The translations under genes and the position numbers were made by a program. Positions 22,384 to 34,137 of a stretch of DNA of 64,000 nt are shown piece after piece. Numbering within the stretch: the stretch's first letter is position 1; each line of letters begins with the position of its first letter. The stretch covers positions 4,154,001 through 4,218,000 of the forward strand of contig JACONQ010000004.1 in the NCBI GenBank assembly GCA_014281115.1, in the 5' to 3' direction. The notes under the pieces are model-generated. The model did no database searches and was not told where the DNA came from. It saw only the letters and a program-made list of their open reading frames with translations. This stretch comes from Laburnicola sp. R22_1 (Eukaryota > Ascomycota > Dothideomycetes > Pleosporales > Didymosphaeriaceae).

Positions 22384-24662
22384 TTACTGCCGCTTTTCCC
22401 CCATCCCATTCGGCAATTGCTTTGCACGAGGCACGGCAGCACGCCCATCCAGACTGTCAGCAAGGGGAGTTTCTTTCTCAGTGAGTCGTTGCCAAAGCTC
22501 CGGGATGCCCGCTCTTTTAGCTGGTAGCATGCTATACTGTAGACTGTAAAGGTTACGTCTGTGTATGGAAGGGACGAATTGGCCAGTAACAAGGCAGACA
22601 AAGACGCTGGGTGAGAGGTAGTGTTTGCGAATCCGGTCTCCCAGTTCAAAATACGAGTGGAACATGGCACGTAGCGACAGGGGTATCGACTGATTCAATG
22701 TGAGCTTAGTGATGACTGTAGGTTGCAAGAGTCTGACCTTGAGTAGAATATACGACGTTGGCGCCGAGGCAGATGCCTCAGGTAGAGAGGATGCCATACT
22801 GCTCGTGTCCTGGAGCTCAAAGCGAATACCACCTAAATGGAAGTCAGAAAGGAACGTAGTCGGTGCTCAAAAGCAAGAGGTACCTGGTAATCGTCTCGAG
22901 TCCTTAATCCGGAGCATGACTGCAAATAGCGGAAAGTGGTTGAGGCAAGCCAACCCCATTTCCAGTACTGCCTTTAGACCAATGACCGCCACTCTTGCGG
23001 ATGCAAAAGTCAAGTAGAACACAAGGACGGTCGGTAGCAGGAAGAATAGTAGCGTGAAAAGGATTGTCCCCAACAGAAGCTGGTCCAGGTCGTAATCACA
23101 CGAATCAATTCGATTCCGCAACACATTTCGCTTCTTGCCCCGGAACAGGTGAAAGAGCGATATGATGATGGTCAGCTGCCAATTGAAGATACGTGCCGAT
23201 GCAAGGTAGAATGAGTAGATATGTAGCGTGAGTAGCGTTGCCATGTCCGAGAACAACGAGATGGGCATAGTAGCACCAGCAAAAGCCGAAAAACCAACTA
23301 ATCGAATCAGGCTAGGAAGATGTGGGCGTAAGACAGATATGCATCCTGACTAAATCAGCTTGAGCCTATGCCAATATTGCACCAATACGCACCCGCCCAG
23401 TGATCAATCACCCATACGAAGAGATCTCCCAGGAACTCTGCAAGCTCGGTGTTGAGCTTCAGACCGCCCGGCCATTCCATGAGCCATATGATCATTCGAC
23501 GTAAGCCCTCAACTGCCCATACGCTGAAGACGGTGTCGACTTGAACCGCAACATAGGCGGAATTGTCGATTATGAAAGAACCTAGAGCGATGCCGATTAT
23601 AACGTCGTTGGCGACCAACCAGAGACTATTGTAGAACCGGATGTACTCTGGATGACTGTTGGTAATACTTTCCCAGTTGCCTTTGCGCTTGCGCAGCGTC
23701 ATATATTGGATGGGCCAGTAGCAAAACTGCTGAAGACGTATATCGAGCTGCTGCGCCGTGGCCGATATGTCCTTGAGCGCAGGCGCTTCCCCTGATCGAG
23801 GTCGCCAATCCAATACTCGCAGAATCAGCTCACCTGCGAATCGTAGAGCGATCAAGACCAGAACAAAAAGCTGGACAATAACTGGATATAACCAGAACTG
23901 CCACAGATGTAGAAGGACAATGTGGATATTGTCCCACAGATTGTTGGCAGACTCTACCATTTGTTCGCTCACGCTCAACGCTCGTTTCACTCGCCGCCCT
24001 AGAACCCCGATGTTCTTTTGTAAGAGGGCGTTCAACTCAAATGAGCAGTTTATCTGGTCTATGAGCGCGGGGAGCGAAAGCTCTTTCTGCGTTGCTGGGT
24101 GCGCAATGACAGTGTGTAGCTTTAGCTTCTTCACCAGCTTCTCCTTCCTTTGACGCTGCCTTTTTTCTTCCTCCTCAGCGCCCTCAAAAGCCGCATCCCA
24201 GTGGCCGCCATCGGTCTTACCGCCCAAAGCAAGTGGTATCGGGCTGAGCGAGAGGTACTGCATGCGCGTGGGATGCGGACGATCATAAATTACAATTTGA
24301 AGGGCCAAGGGCTTATTTTCTGGGAAATGGACGCGCGGGAAACGAGTGCCATGCGCGCTGTACATGGTCAGGTGAAGCGGGTCGAACTGGCTAGGTGCGT
24401 CTGTAGGATTGATGCACCCTAAGACGCGCAACGACGCATGGTGGCATTTTCCGAGCAGTTCCTGAATCTGATAGGGGCTGTGGCGCAACAGTGTTCCCAC
24501 CAGCAGCGCATTCTCCACGTTGCGCAGCCCCACCTCCTGCAATATGGCTACGACAAATACATCGAGCTCTGAGTTGCGGAAGCCCACGAGTACGCCGGGC
24601 AATGAGCCAGTGGGCGCATCGGAGGGCCAGAATATGCGCATCAACCCATTGTGTGTGACCAT
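22384..24662 (-). CDS. gpi1: GPI-GlcNAc transferase subunit Gpi1 (PIG-Q)
   Basis: Gpi1 is a subunit of the ER complex that adds N-acetylglucosamine to phosphatidylinositol, the first step of GPI-anchor synthesis. Exons are 24662-23393, 23297-22884, 22832-22738 and 22689-22384 (694 residues). The 48-bp last intron is in frame, so retention would not break the frame. The N-terminus contains MRIFWPSDAPTGSLPGVLVG, and an alternative start is the ATG at 24641. The membrane region begins with LWQFWLYPVIVQLFVLVLIA and includes the conserved LWLVANDVIIGIALGSFI. A further conserved block is GFSAFAGATMPISLFSDM, and the C-terminal cytosolic part has FHSYFELGDRIRKHYLSPS. A tiny membrane-protein gene lies 96 bp upstream on the same strand. 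Confidence 0.93.
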
Positions 24663-24758
24663 ATCAACATAGCGCACTTGGGCTAGAAGGACCCGCGCCG
24701 CTTGAGCTGTTCGCGTGCAGAGATGCCGCCGGCTGGCATTCGCGGATGCTGGTGCGCG

Positions 24759-25007
24759 TCAGCAGCAGGTCTTTGGTGAATCCAGCAGTCGCACCAGATT
24801 CGTCGCGTGCGTGGCGATGCGCTCAATGGGCAGTACAACGATGACGAGGAAGACGGACAGGATCGCGAAGCCTTTGGCGGCTCTCGTGACGATGCCGTGG
24901 TCCCAGGCAAAGATGGCGAGCTCGTACAGGCGGGTGACGAGGTCCCAGCGGGCAGTCGAGTAGCCTGCGACAAAGATTCCGAGCGTAACAATCGAAAAGG
25001 CGTGCAT
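24759..25007 (-). CDS. Small two-helix membrane protein of unknown function
   Basis: This 82-residue ORF starts at the ATG at 25007 (MHAFSIVTLGIFVAGYSTAR). Two hydrophobic stretches, near residues 3-16 and 48-60 (FAILSVFLVIVVLP), flank a conserved-looking segment WDLVTRLYELAIFAWDHG. Codon use is like that of its neighbours and the start is clear, so I think it is a real gene. It lies directly upstream of GPI1 on the same strand. Size and topology resemble small subunits of ER glycosyltransferase complexes (Eri1/PIG-Y, DPM2), but I see no diagnostic motif, so this is only a hypothesis. Confidence 0.55.
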   Translation of the reverse strand: MHAFSIVTLGIFVAGYSTARWDLVTRLYELAIFAWDHGIVTRAAKGFAILSVFLVIVVLPIERIATHATNLVRLLDSPKTCC

Positions 25008-25804
25008 CTACAGCGCTGTGTCCAGCAGTTGCGACGTGTCTGGCGGAGCGGGGGGTTGTCGCGACGTAGGTTCCTTCGCAGGCTCACCAGGCGCCAGACG
25101 ACTGGTGCGCGTGGGTTGTGAATGGAGATTGGGGGCCAGAGGGAGCGTCGTTCACAGTGCGCATCCTGTCGTGGGCGCAGAGAAGGCGTGAAGGTGGAGT
25201 CGCAACACCATCTGGCGTTTTCCGAACGGTGGTCGCACCTTCCGCACCTTCCGCGCTACTCCCAAATTGGAATAGCGCGCTTTCCCAACTCGACGACGAC
25301 GAGCTTCGTCGCTACCGCAATCTCGTAGGAGATAATTTCACTGACCTCGTGTGAGACTACTTACTTCAAGGTAGCTCGCCGCTGCAGATTTCCACCCAAA
25401 ACCTTTCCTACGTCGCAAGAGCATTCACAACACCGTTGCAGCCGCCAATCTACAGCATCCGCAATGAGAGAGTCCAGGTGGGCGCCGCCGGGCAGGCACA
25501 GTCCACCGTTGAATTACGGCCAGCCCTTCGCGTTCAATAATAGCAGGCAAAGGTACAGTAAAGTCAAGACAAGCGTGACCTCGCGCATGACTGCCATTGC
25601 TTTAGCCCGATCGGGCAAAGCGCAGACGCGTTTCGCTTTCACACCTCACAGCTGCTTTACCTTCTCACATCCGTCATCGACCTTCATCGCGCAACGCGCA
25701 CACAATAGCTTCGCATTTTCTTACTGATAGACCTTAGACTACTTGGTGGCCCAATATTCAACCCTCTTTCTTCCACACCTGTCTTAAATTACGGCGACGG
25801 AGAC
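25008..25804. promoter_or_regulatory. Divergent promoter region, small membrane protein / NUP42
   Basis: This 797-bp stretch lies between two divergent start codons. It contains short ORFs without recognisable domains. I see no clear TATA box or RNA gene. Confidence 0.5.
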
Positions 25805-27793
25805 ATGGCTATCTGCACCTATTATCAGCGCGGCCAGTGCAGGTTTGGAGGTATTGTCCATGTATCATCCTGCGGATCTTTCTACTAACTCGTGAAAGAC
25901 AACTGCAAGAACGAACATCCCAATAGCCAGCGCGATGTCAACCGTGGCTTTGGCGGCGGCGGCTTTGGCGGGAACACAAACCGCTTCAACGCCTTTGATG
26001 CTGGCGGCGATCGCTATCGACCGGGTCAGCAGCAGTCGGGAGGAGCATTCGGAGGTATGCAGTTCAATCATTTCCAATTACCCAACTTTCTTTTTAGGGA
26101 ACATATTCAACCATGTCAGGTGAGACTAACGTTATCTTAGGTAATCGTGGTTCAAACGTCGCACGCTTTCACCTGTCCAAAGATGATATGAAACTCGACC
26201 TCACTGAACAACGGCCAGTTTACCCGTTTTCTTGCTATGGACCCGGTCGGGATGCACCTCGTCAGCTCATTGAAGGCCCAGTGGAGATTAGCCCGGAGGA
26301 ACTTCGAACCCGTTATTACACGCAGCGTGATGCGGGAAACGTGGCCGCGGTAGTATGTTACTGGAATTCCGATTTAAATGTCGTTTCTGATGTGTAAACA
26401 GCAACAAGAGGAAGCTCAACTGTACGCCAAAACAGAAGAACAGGTTAAGACGATTCTGAATGACCTGGATGGAGCGATCAAGTACATCGAAGCAGGTGCA
26501 GATGTCCATCCCAACAGGATAGATATTGTGCAAGGCAAAGCACCACCTCCAAATGCCGCGAATACAGCAGCATCGTCAAATCCCTTCTCCAAACCTCCAG
26601 GGAACCCTTTTGGTGGTGGCGCTCAGACTCAGACCCCTGCTTTTGGACAAACCTCTACACCAGCATTTGGGCAAGCTACAAACCCTCTCGGTAGGCCTGC
26701 TGTACCAGGCTTTGGCCAACCTTCCAACCCCGGACAGACGACTTCAGCGTTCAGGCAGCCTTCGCATCCAGGTCAGACAACATCCGCATTTGGCCAACCG
26801 TCTGCTCTGAGTACAGGAGCTGGCTTTGGCAAGCCCTCGATGCCCGGAAGTGGGTTCGGCCAAACGTCTGTTTTGGGTGGAGGCTCTGCCTTTGGAAAAC
26901 CCTCCATGCCAGGAGGTGGAGCTGCATCTACATTTGGACAGACAAGTGCCCTGAGCCAGCCGTCGGCTTTTGGCCAGCCCTCAGTGCCTGGCCAAACACC
27001 AGCATTCGGGCAAACCAACACATTAGGGCAGAACACCGGTTTCGCCAAACCGGCATTTGGCCAAAGCGGGTTCGGCCAGCCCTCACAGCCTGGAGCTGGT
27101 GCATCTCCATTCGGACAACAAGCACAACAAGCAAATCGACCGAGTCCATTTGGACAGGCCCAACAGGCGAACCAGCCCGCTCCCTTTGCGCAGGCCCAAC
27201 AAACAAATCAGTCCTCCCCCTTTGCGCAGGCCGCTCAAGCAAATCAACCAACTCCCTTTGGACAGCAACCTCAACAGGCGAATCCATTTGGCAAGCCTCA
27301 GGAGCAAACCGCGCCTGCGCAACCGGGTCCTTTCGGCGGCGCATCCGCACCGCAAACTGCAGCTTTCGGCCAGCCAGGCCTAGCTCGGCCCTCCCCTTTC
27401 GCCACAGCACAGAATGCGACATCTTCGATACCGGCAGCCAGCCCGTTCGGTACGACTTTGCAGACCCCCGCAGCCGCTCCTAGCCAACCCGCCAACCCCT
27501 TCGGCCAGCCACAAGCACAGCAAGCCCCTGCGTCTGCGCCATTCGCTCCACAAACTCAACCTGCTGCCGCCCCCAGCGCCGGTGGTCCTTCCCCTGCCAC
27601 CGCCACCACCACCGCCGCTTCCAGAGACAGAGACAACGACCGCTACAAAGAAGGCAGACCGGAGGACTACGAGGGCGAGCAGGGAAGAAAGCTGCACGAG
27701 ATTTACCAGCGCGTTGCCCAGATGGGCGTCTTCGACCCTAACGAGGACATCCCCCTTGTGCCGCCCAAGTGTGAGTGGATCGTCTCGCTATGA
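25805..27793 (+). CDS. nup42: CCCH-zinc-finger FG nucleoporin (Nup42/NLP1-like)
   Basis: This is probably the cytoplasmic-face nucleoporin that works with Gle1 and Dbp5 in mRNA export. Exons are 25805-25850 (46 bases), 25899-26054, 26141-26352 and 26402-27793 (601 residues). The first zinc-finger Cys codons sit in the micro-exon: CTYYQRGQCRFGDNCKNEH fits CX7CX5CX3H. A Gly/Asn/Arg-rich linker follows, then a charged helical block (ISPEELRTRYYTQRDAG). Next come dozens of FG motifs in Pro/Ala/Gln-rich spacers (PAFGQ, SAFG, NPFG) over residues about 190-530. The C-terminal 60 residues are folded-looking (GRKLHEIYQRVAQMGVFDPN), which fits the Gle1-binding end. Confidence 0.87.
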
Positions 27794-27980
27794 GTACCCA
27801 AACTAGGCAGGCAGCATTGTACGAATAGAATCGCGTTTGCAGCGCGGCCCGCGGGGAACGGAGCGCGCATGGAGTTTCGTTGAATTTGGCGATTTATGCG
27901 TGCATTGGATGCCATGCAGCTGCTTTGTAGTTTTGAACGTGAGGTGGTATGAGTAGGTGAGATGGAGATGGAGATTGAGT

Positions 27981-28004
27981 CTGCGTCTGCGTCTGCGTCT
28001 GCGT
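27981..28004. repeat. (CTGCGT)4 hexamer microsatellite
   Basis: Four perfect CTGCGT units lie about 190 bp downstream of the NUP42-like stop codon. Confidence 0.95.
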
Positions 28005-28649
28005 CTTTGGAATCATTCCAGCTCCTTAGATTACTTGCAATGCAATGTAATAAGACATCGATCGAGCCCTCACAGCGTTTTCCTTTCCCGTGTACCAAAA
28101 GGGTTGCCCTGCTTTTGCCGTGCTCTTGATAAGATATCGAGAGTCGTTGATAGTATAGCCAGGCCAGGACAAGGATGGTTTTGGTTGGTTGGTGTCGAAT
28201 ATTCGTCATTCTTTCTTTCGTACCTGCTCATTCGTTGTGGACGTTTTTTTTTTCTGTGCGTAGCTTTTTTTTGGCGATTCATACACGTGGATGGATTTAT
28301 GAATGAAGTTTTTTTTTGGCGGCTTCTATTGGTTGCGTTGCGTTGCCTGCTTGTCTACTACGCTGCCTACTGGCTACTGGCTACTGGCTAGCTATCAATC
28401 AAAAGACAAGACTTCGCGCAACCTTTCGGTACACGGGGAAAACGCAGCGAGGGAGGAAAAAAAAAGCTATTAGGCTGCTGATCAACTGGCCAGCTAGCTA
28501 TTATTTCATCATCTTCTCTTCTCTTCTCTCTCTTTTATTTTTCTTCTTTTCTTTTTTTCCCCTATATATATATGCACACATGCTCCTCCTTCCTCCTCCT
28601 CCTACTCCCCCACCAAAACTACACAACCCACAACCTAACCAAAAAAAGC

Positions 28650-28742
28650 CCACACATACATACATACACATACATACACATACACCTTTTATCACCAAAA
28701 CATAACACATCACATCCTCACAAAGCACACACACACACACAA
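28650..28742. repeat. CA/ACAT-rich simple repeat
   Basis: Interleaved ACAT and CA units followed by a pure CA run at about 28727-28740, in the PDI 3' flank. Confidence 0.85.
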
Positions 28743-28984
28743 TCATAACCACAAAACCAAAAACTCCACTAGCTAAATCGCTACCTGCCCATAGCATAAC
28801 CATAGCATTGCCATGACCCAAACGAACCCAGGCCCAGCCAGCTACACATGACGTGAGGAAAAACAAGAAGGAAGAAACTCCACCATATACCTCAATTGCC
28901 ACTTTTATCTCATCTCATGCCCATGTCCATACGAGCTATCCATGACAAAACGCGAAAGTGGAAAGGGCGAAGCACCATCCTGAT

Positions 28985-30642
28985 TTACAATTCATCATGC
29001 CCATCCTCACCAGCCGCCGACTTAGTAGCCTCCGAAGCCGCCGACTTAGCCGACTCCGTGACATCCTCAGCCGCGTCCGCCACACTCTCGGCAGCCTCCT
29101 TGACCTTATCCGTCGCCGCCTCCGCCTGCTCAGGGACCTCCTCAGCAACCTCCTCGGCCTTCTCCTTAACCGCCTCAATCGCAGCCTTGACCTTGTGCGT
29201 GCCGTTCTCCTCAATGAAGGCGGCGAGGTCCTCGACCGTGCGGCCGCCATTGTATTCAATAGGCGAGTCCTTCTTGCCAGCGGGGAAGAGCTTGATGGTA
29301 GGGAAGCCCTGGATCTCATCGGGCACGTCGTTGGCCGTAGCGTCGACCTTGGCCACAGTCACGAGCTTGGAGAACTCAGGGGACGTGTAGAGCGCACCGA
29401 GCTCCTCGTACTTGGGCGCCAGCGCTTTGCAGTGGCCGCACCAGGGCGCGTAGAACTCGAGGAGGACGTCCTTGTCGTTATCAATGACGAGCTTCTCGTA
29501 TTCATGAGCGACGACAACGGTGACGGGGCCGTCGTTGGACTCGGGGATAGGCTCCGACTTGATGCTAGGCTCGATCTTGCCGGCGACGAAGTCGTCGACG
29601 AAAGAGCCGATGTCCTTGGCCGTGATGGCCTTGTCCTGGGCGTAGGGGAACTTCTGGTTCTTGTCCGTCTTCTGGATGGCGAAGGCGGGCCACTTGCCGA
29701 CCTCGAGGTTCAGGTTGCCAGCGTGTTGTCCGAACGCCTTGGCGTCAATGGTAGCGAAGTTGATCTTGCCCTTGTGCTGCTCAGCGAGCGGCTTGAGCTC
29801 CTTTGCCAGCTCGGCGCGCTCCTCTTCGGTCTCGGCGAAGATGTATGCGAGGGGGATGCCGGCGGCCATGTAGCCGCTGTAGGTCTCGGGGCCGACCTCG
29901 CCGACGAGAGGGGTCGAGGCCGTCTTGACGAAAGACTCAATGGCCTCCTTGTCAAAGGCCTCGGTGAAAGTGTCCTTGCCCTCGTCGAAAGACTTGTAGA
30001 GGACCAGGCCGGGCTGCTTGACGCCCTCCTTCTCGGCGAGCGCGGCATCGTTGGTGGCACCGAAGAGGTAGCTGTCACGGAGGCCGTTGGCGACGGAGGT
30101 GAAGGTCTCGTTGGAGGCCTTGTCGTCGGCAGCGAAGAAGGCGACGAGGACGACCTTGTCGGCCGTCTTGAACTCGTCGAGGCTGGCGCTGGTCACGTCG
30201 GAGACGGCGGGCAGCGACTGCTTGGTCATGTACGAGACGATGGCATCGGCTTTGCGCGGGCCGCTGTAGGGTGTGATGTTGTCGGCGCCACGGAAGACCT
30301 TGAGGGTGGGGTAGCCCTCGACGCCGTACGTCTTGCACAGCTCCTGCTCCTCGGTGCAGTCGACCTTGGCGAGCGGGATGTTCTTCTCCTTCAGCGTCGT
30401 CGCCGCCGTCTCGTACTCGGGGGCGAGGGCCTTGCAGTGGCCACACCAGGGCGCAAAGACTGCGGCGGGTCAGCTCATTGTAGACAGGTGCGAGGGAATT
30501 GGGCGGGGGCAAGCTTACACTCAATCAGGGCGAGGTCGTGCTCCTCGACGAAGCCCTGCAGCGTGTCCTCCTTGAGCTCGAGGACATCGGAGGCCAGACC
30601 CAGCGAGGCCAGGACGGCCGTGAGGACAATGCTGTAACGCAT
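28985..30642 (-). CDS. pdi1: Protein disulfide isomerase, ER lumen
   Basis: PDI forms and rearranges disulfides in secretory proteins. Exons are 30642-30519 and 30459-28985 (532 residues). A signal peptide covers residues 1-17 or so (MRYSIVLTAVLASLGLA). The first thioredoxin domain has the CGHC active site at residues 47-50. Two non-catalytic thioredoxin-like domains follow, and the second active site CGHC is at 382-385 (EFYAPWCGHCKALAPKYEEL). The protein ends in the ER-retention signal HDEL. Between the last thioredoxin fold and HDEL lies an Ala/Glu/Lys-rich, probably helical extension of about 65 residues. A 559-codon ORF on the other strand is a shadow of this gene. Confidence 0.97.
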
Positions 30643-32431
30643 GGCGGCGTGGCTGGCAAGAGTAACACGTAAAAGGTAGAGAAAGGAAGAGTCGAGGTTG
30701 AGGACTCTGCTCGTGGGTGAGGGAGCAGCGGGAGCAGAACGGCGGAGACGGGGGATTTTATGCTTTCTGTATGCGCTCGTGGCGGCCGTCCGGCGAAAGA
30801 CCACAGTGTCTACTTCTAGCCGGCTGAGCTCGGATGCTCTTACCACACCCACCCACCACCACGCGCCCCCGCCAAGCACAGCGTTTGTCTCGGACTCTCT
30901 GCCAGCCGCAGCCATTTCACTGACTTCAAGTAAGTATACAGCTTCGGCGCCGCTCTTTCACCATCTACGCGCGCACCGTTGCGGCTGCCCATTCTTGCCT
31001 TCACCGGCCTCGAAGCTCTACACACGAATTGCCTGTCACGGCTAGCGGCTAGCGACGCATGCATCGCCCGGACCCCTTCAGATCCCCGAATCTCATTATT
31101 TAATCTATCTAGCGACACATTTCACTTTACCACCAAGTACACTACGTATGCAACACGGACTTTCCCAGCTCCGCAGCCAGGTGTTCTCTTGCCAGCTTTC
31201 CGTGTGGGTCCACTCTAGCTGTCCTCTAATCACGTGCGTGTGCCGGTCCAGCTTTTGTCCTTGAGCTGTAGTCGCCACACTCTCACTTATAAACCATCGG
31301 AGCCGTTAGTACATCATCAACAGCCAGCAGCCAGCACGCAGAAAGTTAAGGGCAAAATATTTGCATTGCAGAGCTACAGCCAGGAGGACCAGACCATGTG
31401 TCTTACACACAGCCAGACGCACAAGCCTAAACCTGCGACTATATACATATCCTCCAGTTCGCATGCCACACTCCCCAACCAGGCCCTCACAAGCTTTTGT
31501 GCATTTTCTACATGTGATTGTGTTTTGTAATTTCTTTCTACCAGGCTGCTGACCGAGCCTCCCCGTCGAGCTTGCGCATCGGCAGAATGGTTTGCTGGAG
31601 CCGACGCAACAAAAAGCCAGAGTGAGGTGCTTGCAGGTGAGCGCCCAGACTGATCCAGTCCCAAAACCCAGTGGGCGAAAGAGATGATCAACTTTGACGT
31701 GAGCCGGAACGTAGCACTCGCATTTCGCGGTCTAAGAAGGAGGGAGAAGACCGCAGGAAGTCTGATGCATGCTGGCGCAAGCCAGCAACCGGTACGGAAT
31801 GGTAGTTGGTGACAAGGCGGCTAATGAGAACCAGGGAATATCTTCGGGTTTGCCGAAAGCAACGAGACAGACGATGATGGAGAGAGAGTCGTACGGGACC
31901 GAACGTAGCTACTCGTGTCTACCGTAGTGTATCGGTACCGAAAGGTCGACCAAAGCCAAGGAGAATCGTCAAATCCTCTATCGTCAAGGGGACTTTTGAA
32001 CAATCACCCACCAGCGGACATGCGGTAGAGAGTAAAAGGAAAGTGTGCATCGGAGACCCGCCGCCAAAATCGCAGAGGGGCTCCAAAAGACAACCGGCAA
32101 GGACAGCCGTAGAAGAGAAAATGCCCAAAGATCCAGGAAAGACCCAAGGTATATAATACATATGGACGGCCCGAAATCACAGACTCCAGTCGCGCCGATG
32201 ATCAATCCGTATGCCCGAGGAAAGACGTCGAGTATCCCGCATCGATCCCTCGACAGCCGTTCATATAGTCGTAAAGAAAAAGAAAACAGTGCAGGAACTA
32301 TGTGCAGTCATAACGGCAAAACTCCTAATCGGCTCCTGGGCAAAGAGAGGTCGTGACATGGGAAAAAACTACAAGTCAACGAAAACTGCTCAGACAGCCC
32401 ACAACCCCCCTCATCGCCGTGCACCGTCCCG
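30643..32431. other. Upstream region of PDI and downstream region of DHH1
   Basis: This 1.8-kb region should contain the PDI promoter; a CACGTG palindrome lies at 31231-31236. Short ORFs have no domain support. Part near 32300-32431 should be the DHH1 3' UTR. Confidence 0.55.
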
Positions 32432-34137
32432 CTAAGCGGGAGCAGCGGGCTGGGGACGAGCATCGCGCTGCGGGTTGTGGCCATTCTGTCGGTTTTGCTG
32501 GTTCGGAGGAGGACCGCGGCGCTGGCCTTGATACTGGCCTTGGAATTGGCCTTGGAGCTGCCCGCCACCACTGCCACCACCACGCTGATTGCGCTGGTAG
32601 TTGCCGCGGTTGTTCTGGTTAGTTCGGGCGGCGGCGCCATCCTGGTCCTGGCCTTGGGCGTCGCGTTGAGGGTTCGTAATGGGTCGTGGAATCGTCTCGG
32701 GGGTCTCATAGACATACAGCTTCTTCTCGATAACTTGAGGAATGGGCAGAATCTCGGTGCCCAGCTCTTGTTCAATGCGGTACAGGTTGAAGCGGTCCTC
32801 CCAGTTAATCAGGTTGATCGCAAGACCCAAGTGGCCAAAGCGCCCTGAACGACCAATGCGATGAAGATACGTCTCGGCATTCTTCGGGAAATCGAAATTG
32901 ATGACAACGTTGACAGCCTGAATGTCGATACCACGAGTAAGCAAGTCAGAACAAACGAGGTTGCGGCAAACTCCGTTGCGGAAGTCGTGGAAGACGCGGT
33001 TACGGTTGTGCTGAAGCATGCGCGCGTGCGAATAGAAGCACGAGTATCCAAGCTCGGTGATCTTCTTCGCAAGCAACTCAACACGGTTGGTGGAATTGCA
33101 GAAGATGATGGACTGGTTGATCTGCAGTTTGTTGAACAACGTATTCAAGCAGTGGACCTTCTGCTTCTCTTCGACGAAAGCATAATACTGCGTAATTCCA
33201 CGAAGTGTCAATTCATCCATCAGGTTGATCTCGTACGGTTGGCTCATGTGCTTGTCCTGGGAAGAGTAAGCAAAAGAAGCTCCAGCTCTCGCAGATTAGT
33301 CATACCTTGAAGCTCTTCACGACAATAGGGAATGTGGCGCTGAAGAGCATAACCTGTCTGTCCTTGGGGTGGAAACCAAGCAGCTGTTCTATAACTGGTG
33401 TGAATTCCGGAGACAGAAGTTTATCAGCCTCATCCATGACAAAGGTTTGGCAGCTGGACAAGTCAGCGACGCCCTTGCCTGCGAGATCCAAAATCCTGCC
33501 CGGCGTGCCAACAATGATGTGAACAGGTTCAGACAAGCGGATGATATCGTCTTTTAGGCCAGTGCCACCGGTCGAGACCATGACATTGATGCCCAAGTGC
33601 TTTCCTAGCGTCTTGCACACCTGCGAAGTTTGTAGAGCCAACTCTCGGGTGGGCACGAGAATGAGCGCTTGCGTCTTCGAGCTCTTCGGGTTCACACGTT
33701 CGAGGGTGGGTATCACGAAGGCGGCAGTCTTTCCGGTGCCGTTCTTCGCTCGCGCGAGTATATCTCGGCCGGTGAGGGCGACGGGGATCGTCTCTTCTTG
33801 GATAGGTGAGGGCTTCTCGAAACCGGCCTCGAAGATACCCATCATCAACTCGCGCTTGATGAAGAAATCTTCAAAGTCGAGACCTTTTGTAGCGGTGACA
33901 TCCTAGTCGACCGAGTCAGTTTTGGTCATGCCAACTACTTGGAATGCGGGCCATACCTCTGTCTGTACTCGTGTGTCTTTGGTGGGTATGTTCAGTCCGT
34001 CTCGCCATGAGGCGCTTGCAGAGGGAGCTGCTTCGCTAAGTTTGGTTTGTCAGTGCTGGCGACGGCGTCCGCGTGGGCGGGGCGTGGACTAACCTTAGCG
34101 ACGTAGCCGCGAGTTGGTTGGTGATTTGGTCAGCCAT
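32432..34137 (-). CDS. dhh1: DEAD-box RNA helicase Dhh1 (DDX6 family)
   Basis: Dhh1 activates decapping and represses translation in P-bodies. Exons are 34137-34094, 34035-33957, 33902-33306 and 33256-32432 (514 residues). All helicase motifs are readable: the Q-motif region ([11 protein letters not shown]), AKNGTGKT (I), PTRELALQ (Ia), TPGRILDL (Ib), DEAD (II) and SAT (III). Next come [13 protein letters not shown] (IV), [10 protein letters not shown] (V) and [10 protein letters not shown] (VI). N-terminal [20 protein letters not shown] is typical of Dhh1. The last 80 residues are Gln/Gly/Asn-rich and probably support condensate formation. It diverges from the rhomboid gene. Confidence 0.97.

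Larger units (their letters stand above)
27794..28984. other. Convergent spacer NUP42 / PDI with simple repeats
   Basis: This 1.2-kb region is low complexity: a (CTGCGT)n run, T runs, a pyrimidine-rich tract at 28505-28600, and CA- and ACAT-rich runs at 28650-28745. No gene is visible. Confidence 0.7.

Noticed and set aside
24683..25087. 134-codon minus-strand ORF overlapping the small membrane protein
   Set aside because: It is Arg/Ser/Pro-rich shadow sequence in another frame; the 82-residue frame has a proper ATG and hydrophobic helices.
28958..30637. 559-codon ORF on the plus strand
   Set aside because: It is exactly antisense to PDI. The PDI frame has all domains and the HDEL signal, while the antisense product is a Leu/Val/Gly-rich shadow caused by GC-rich codons.
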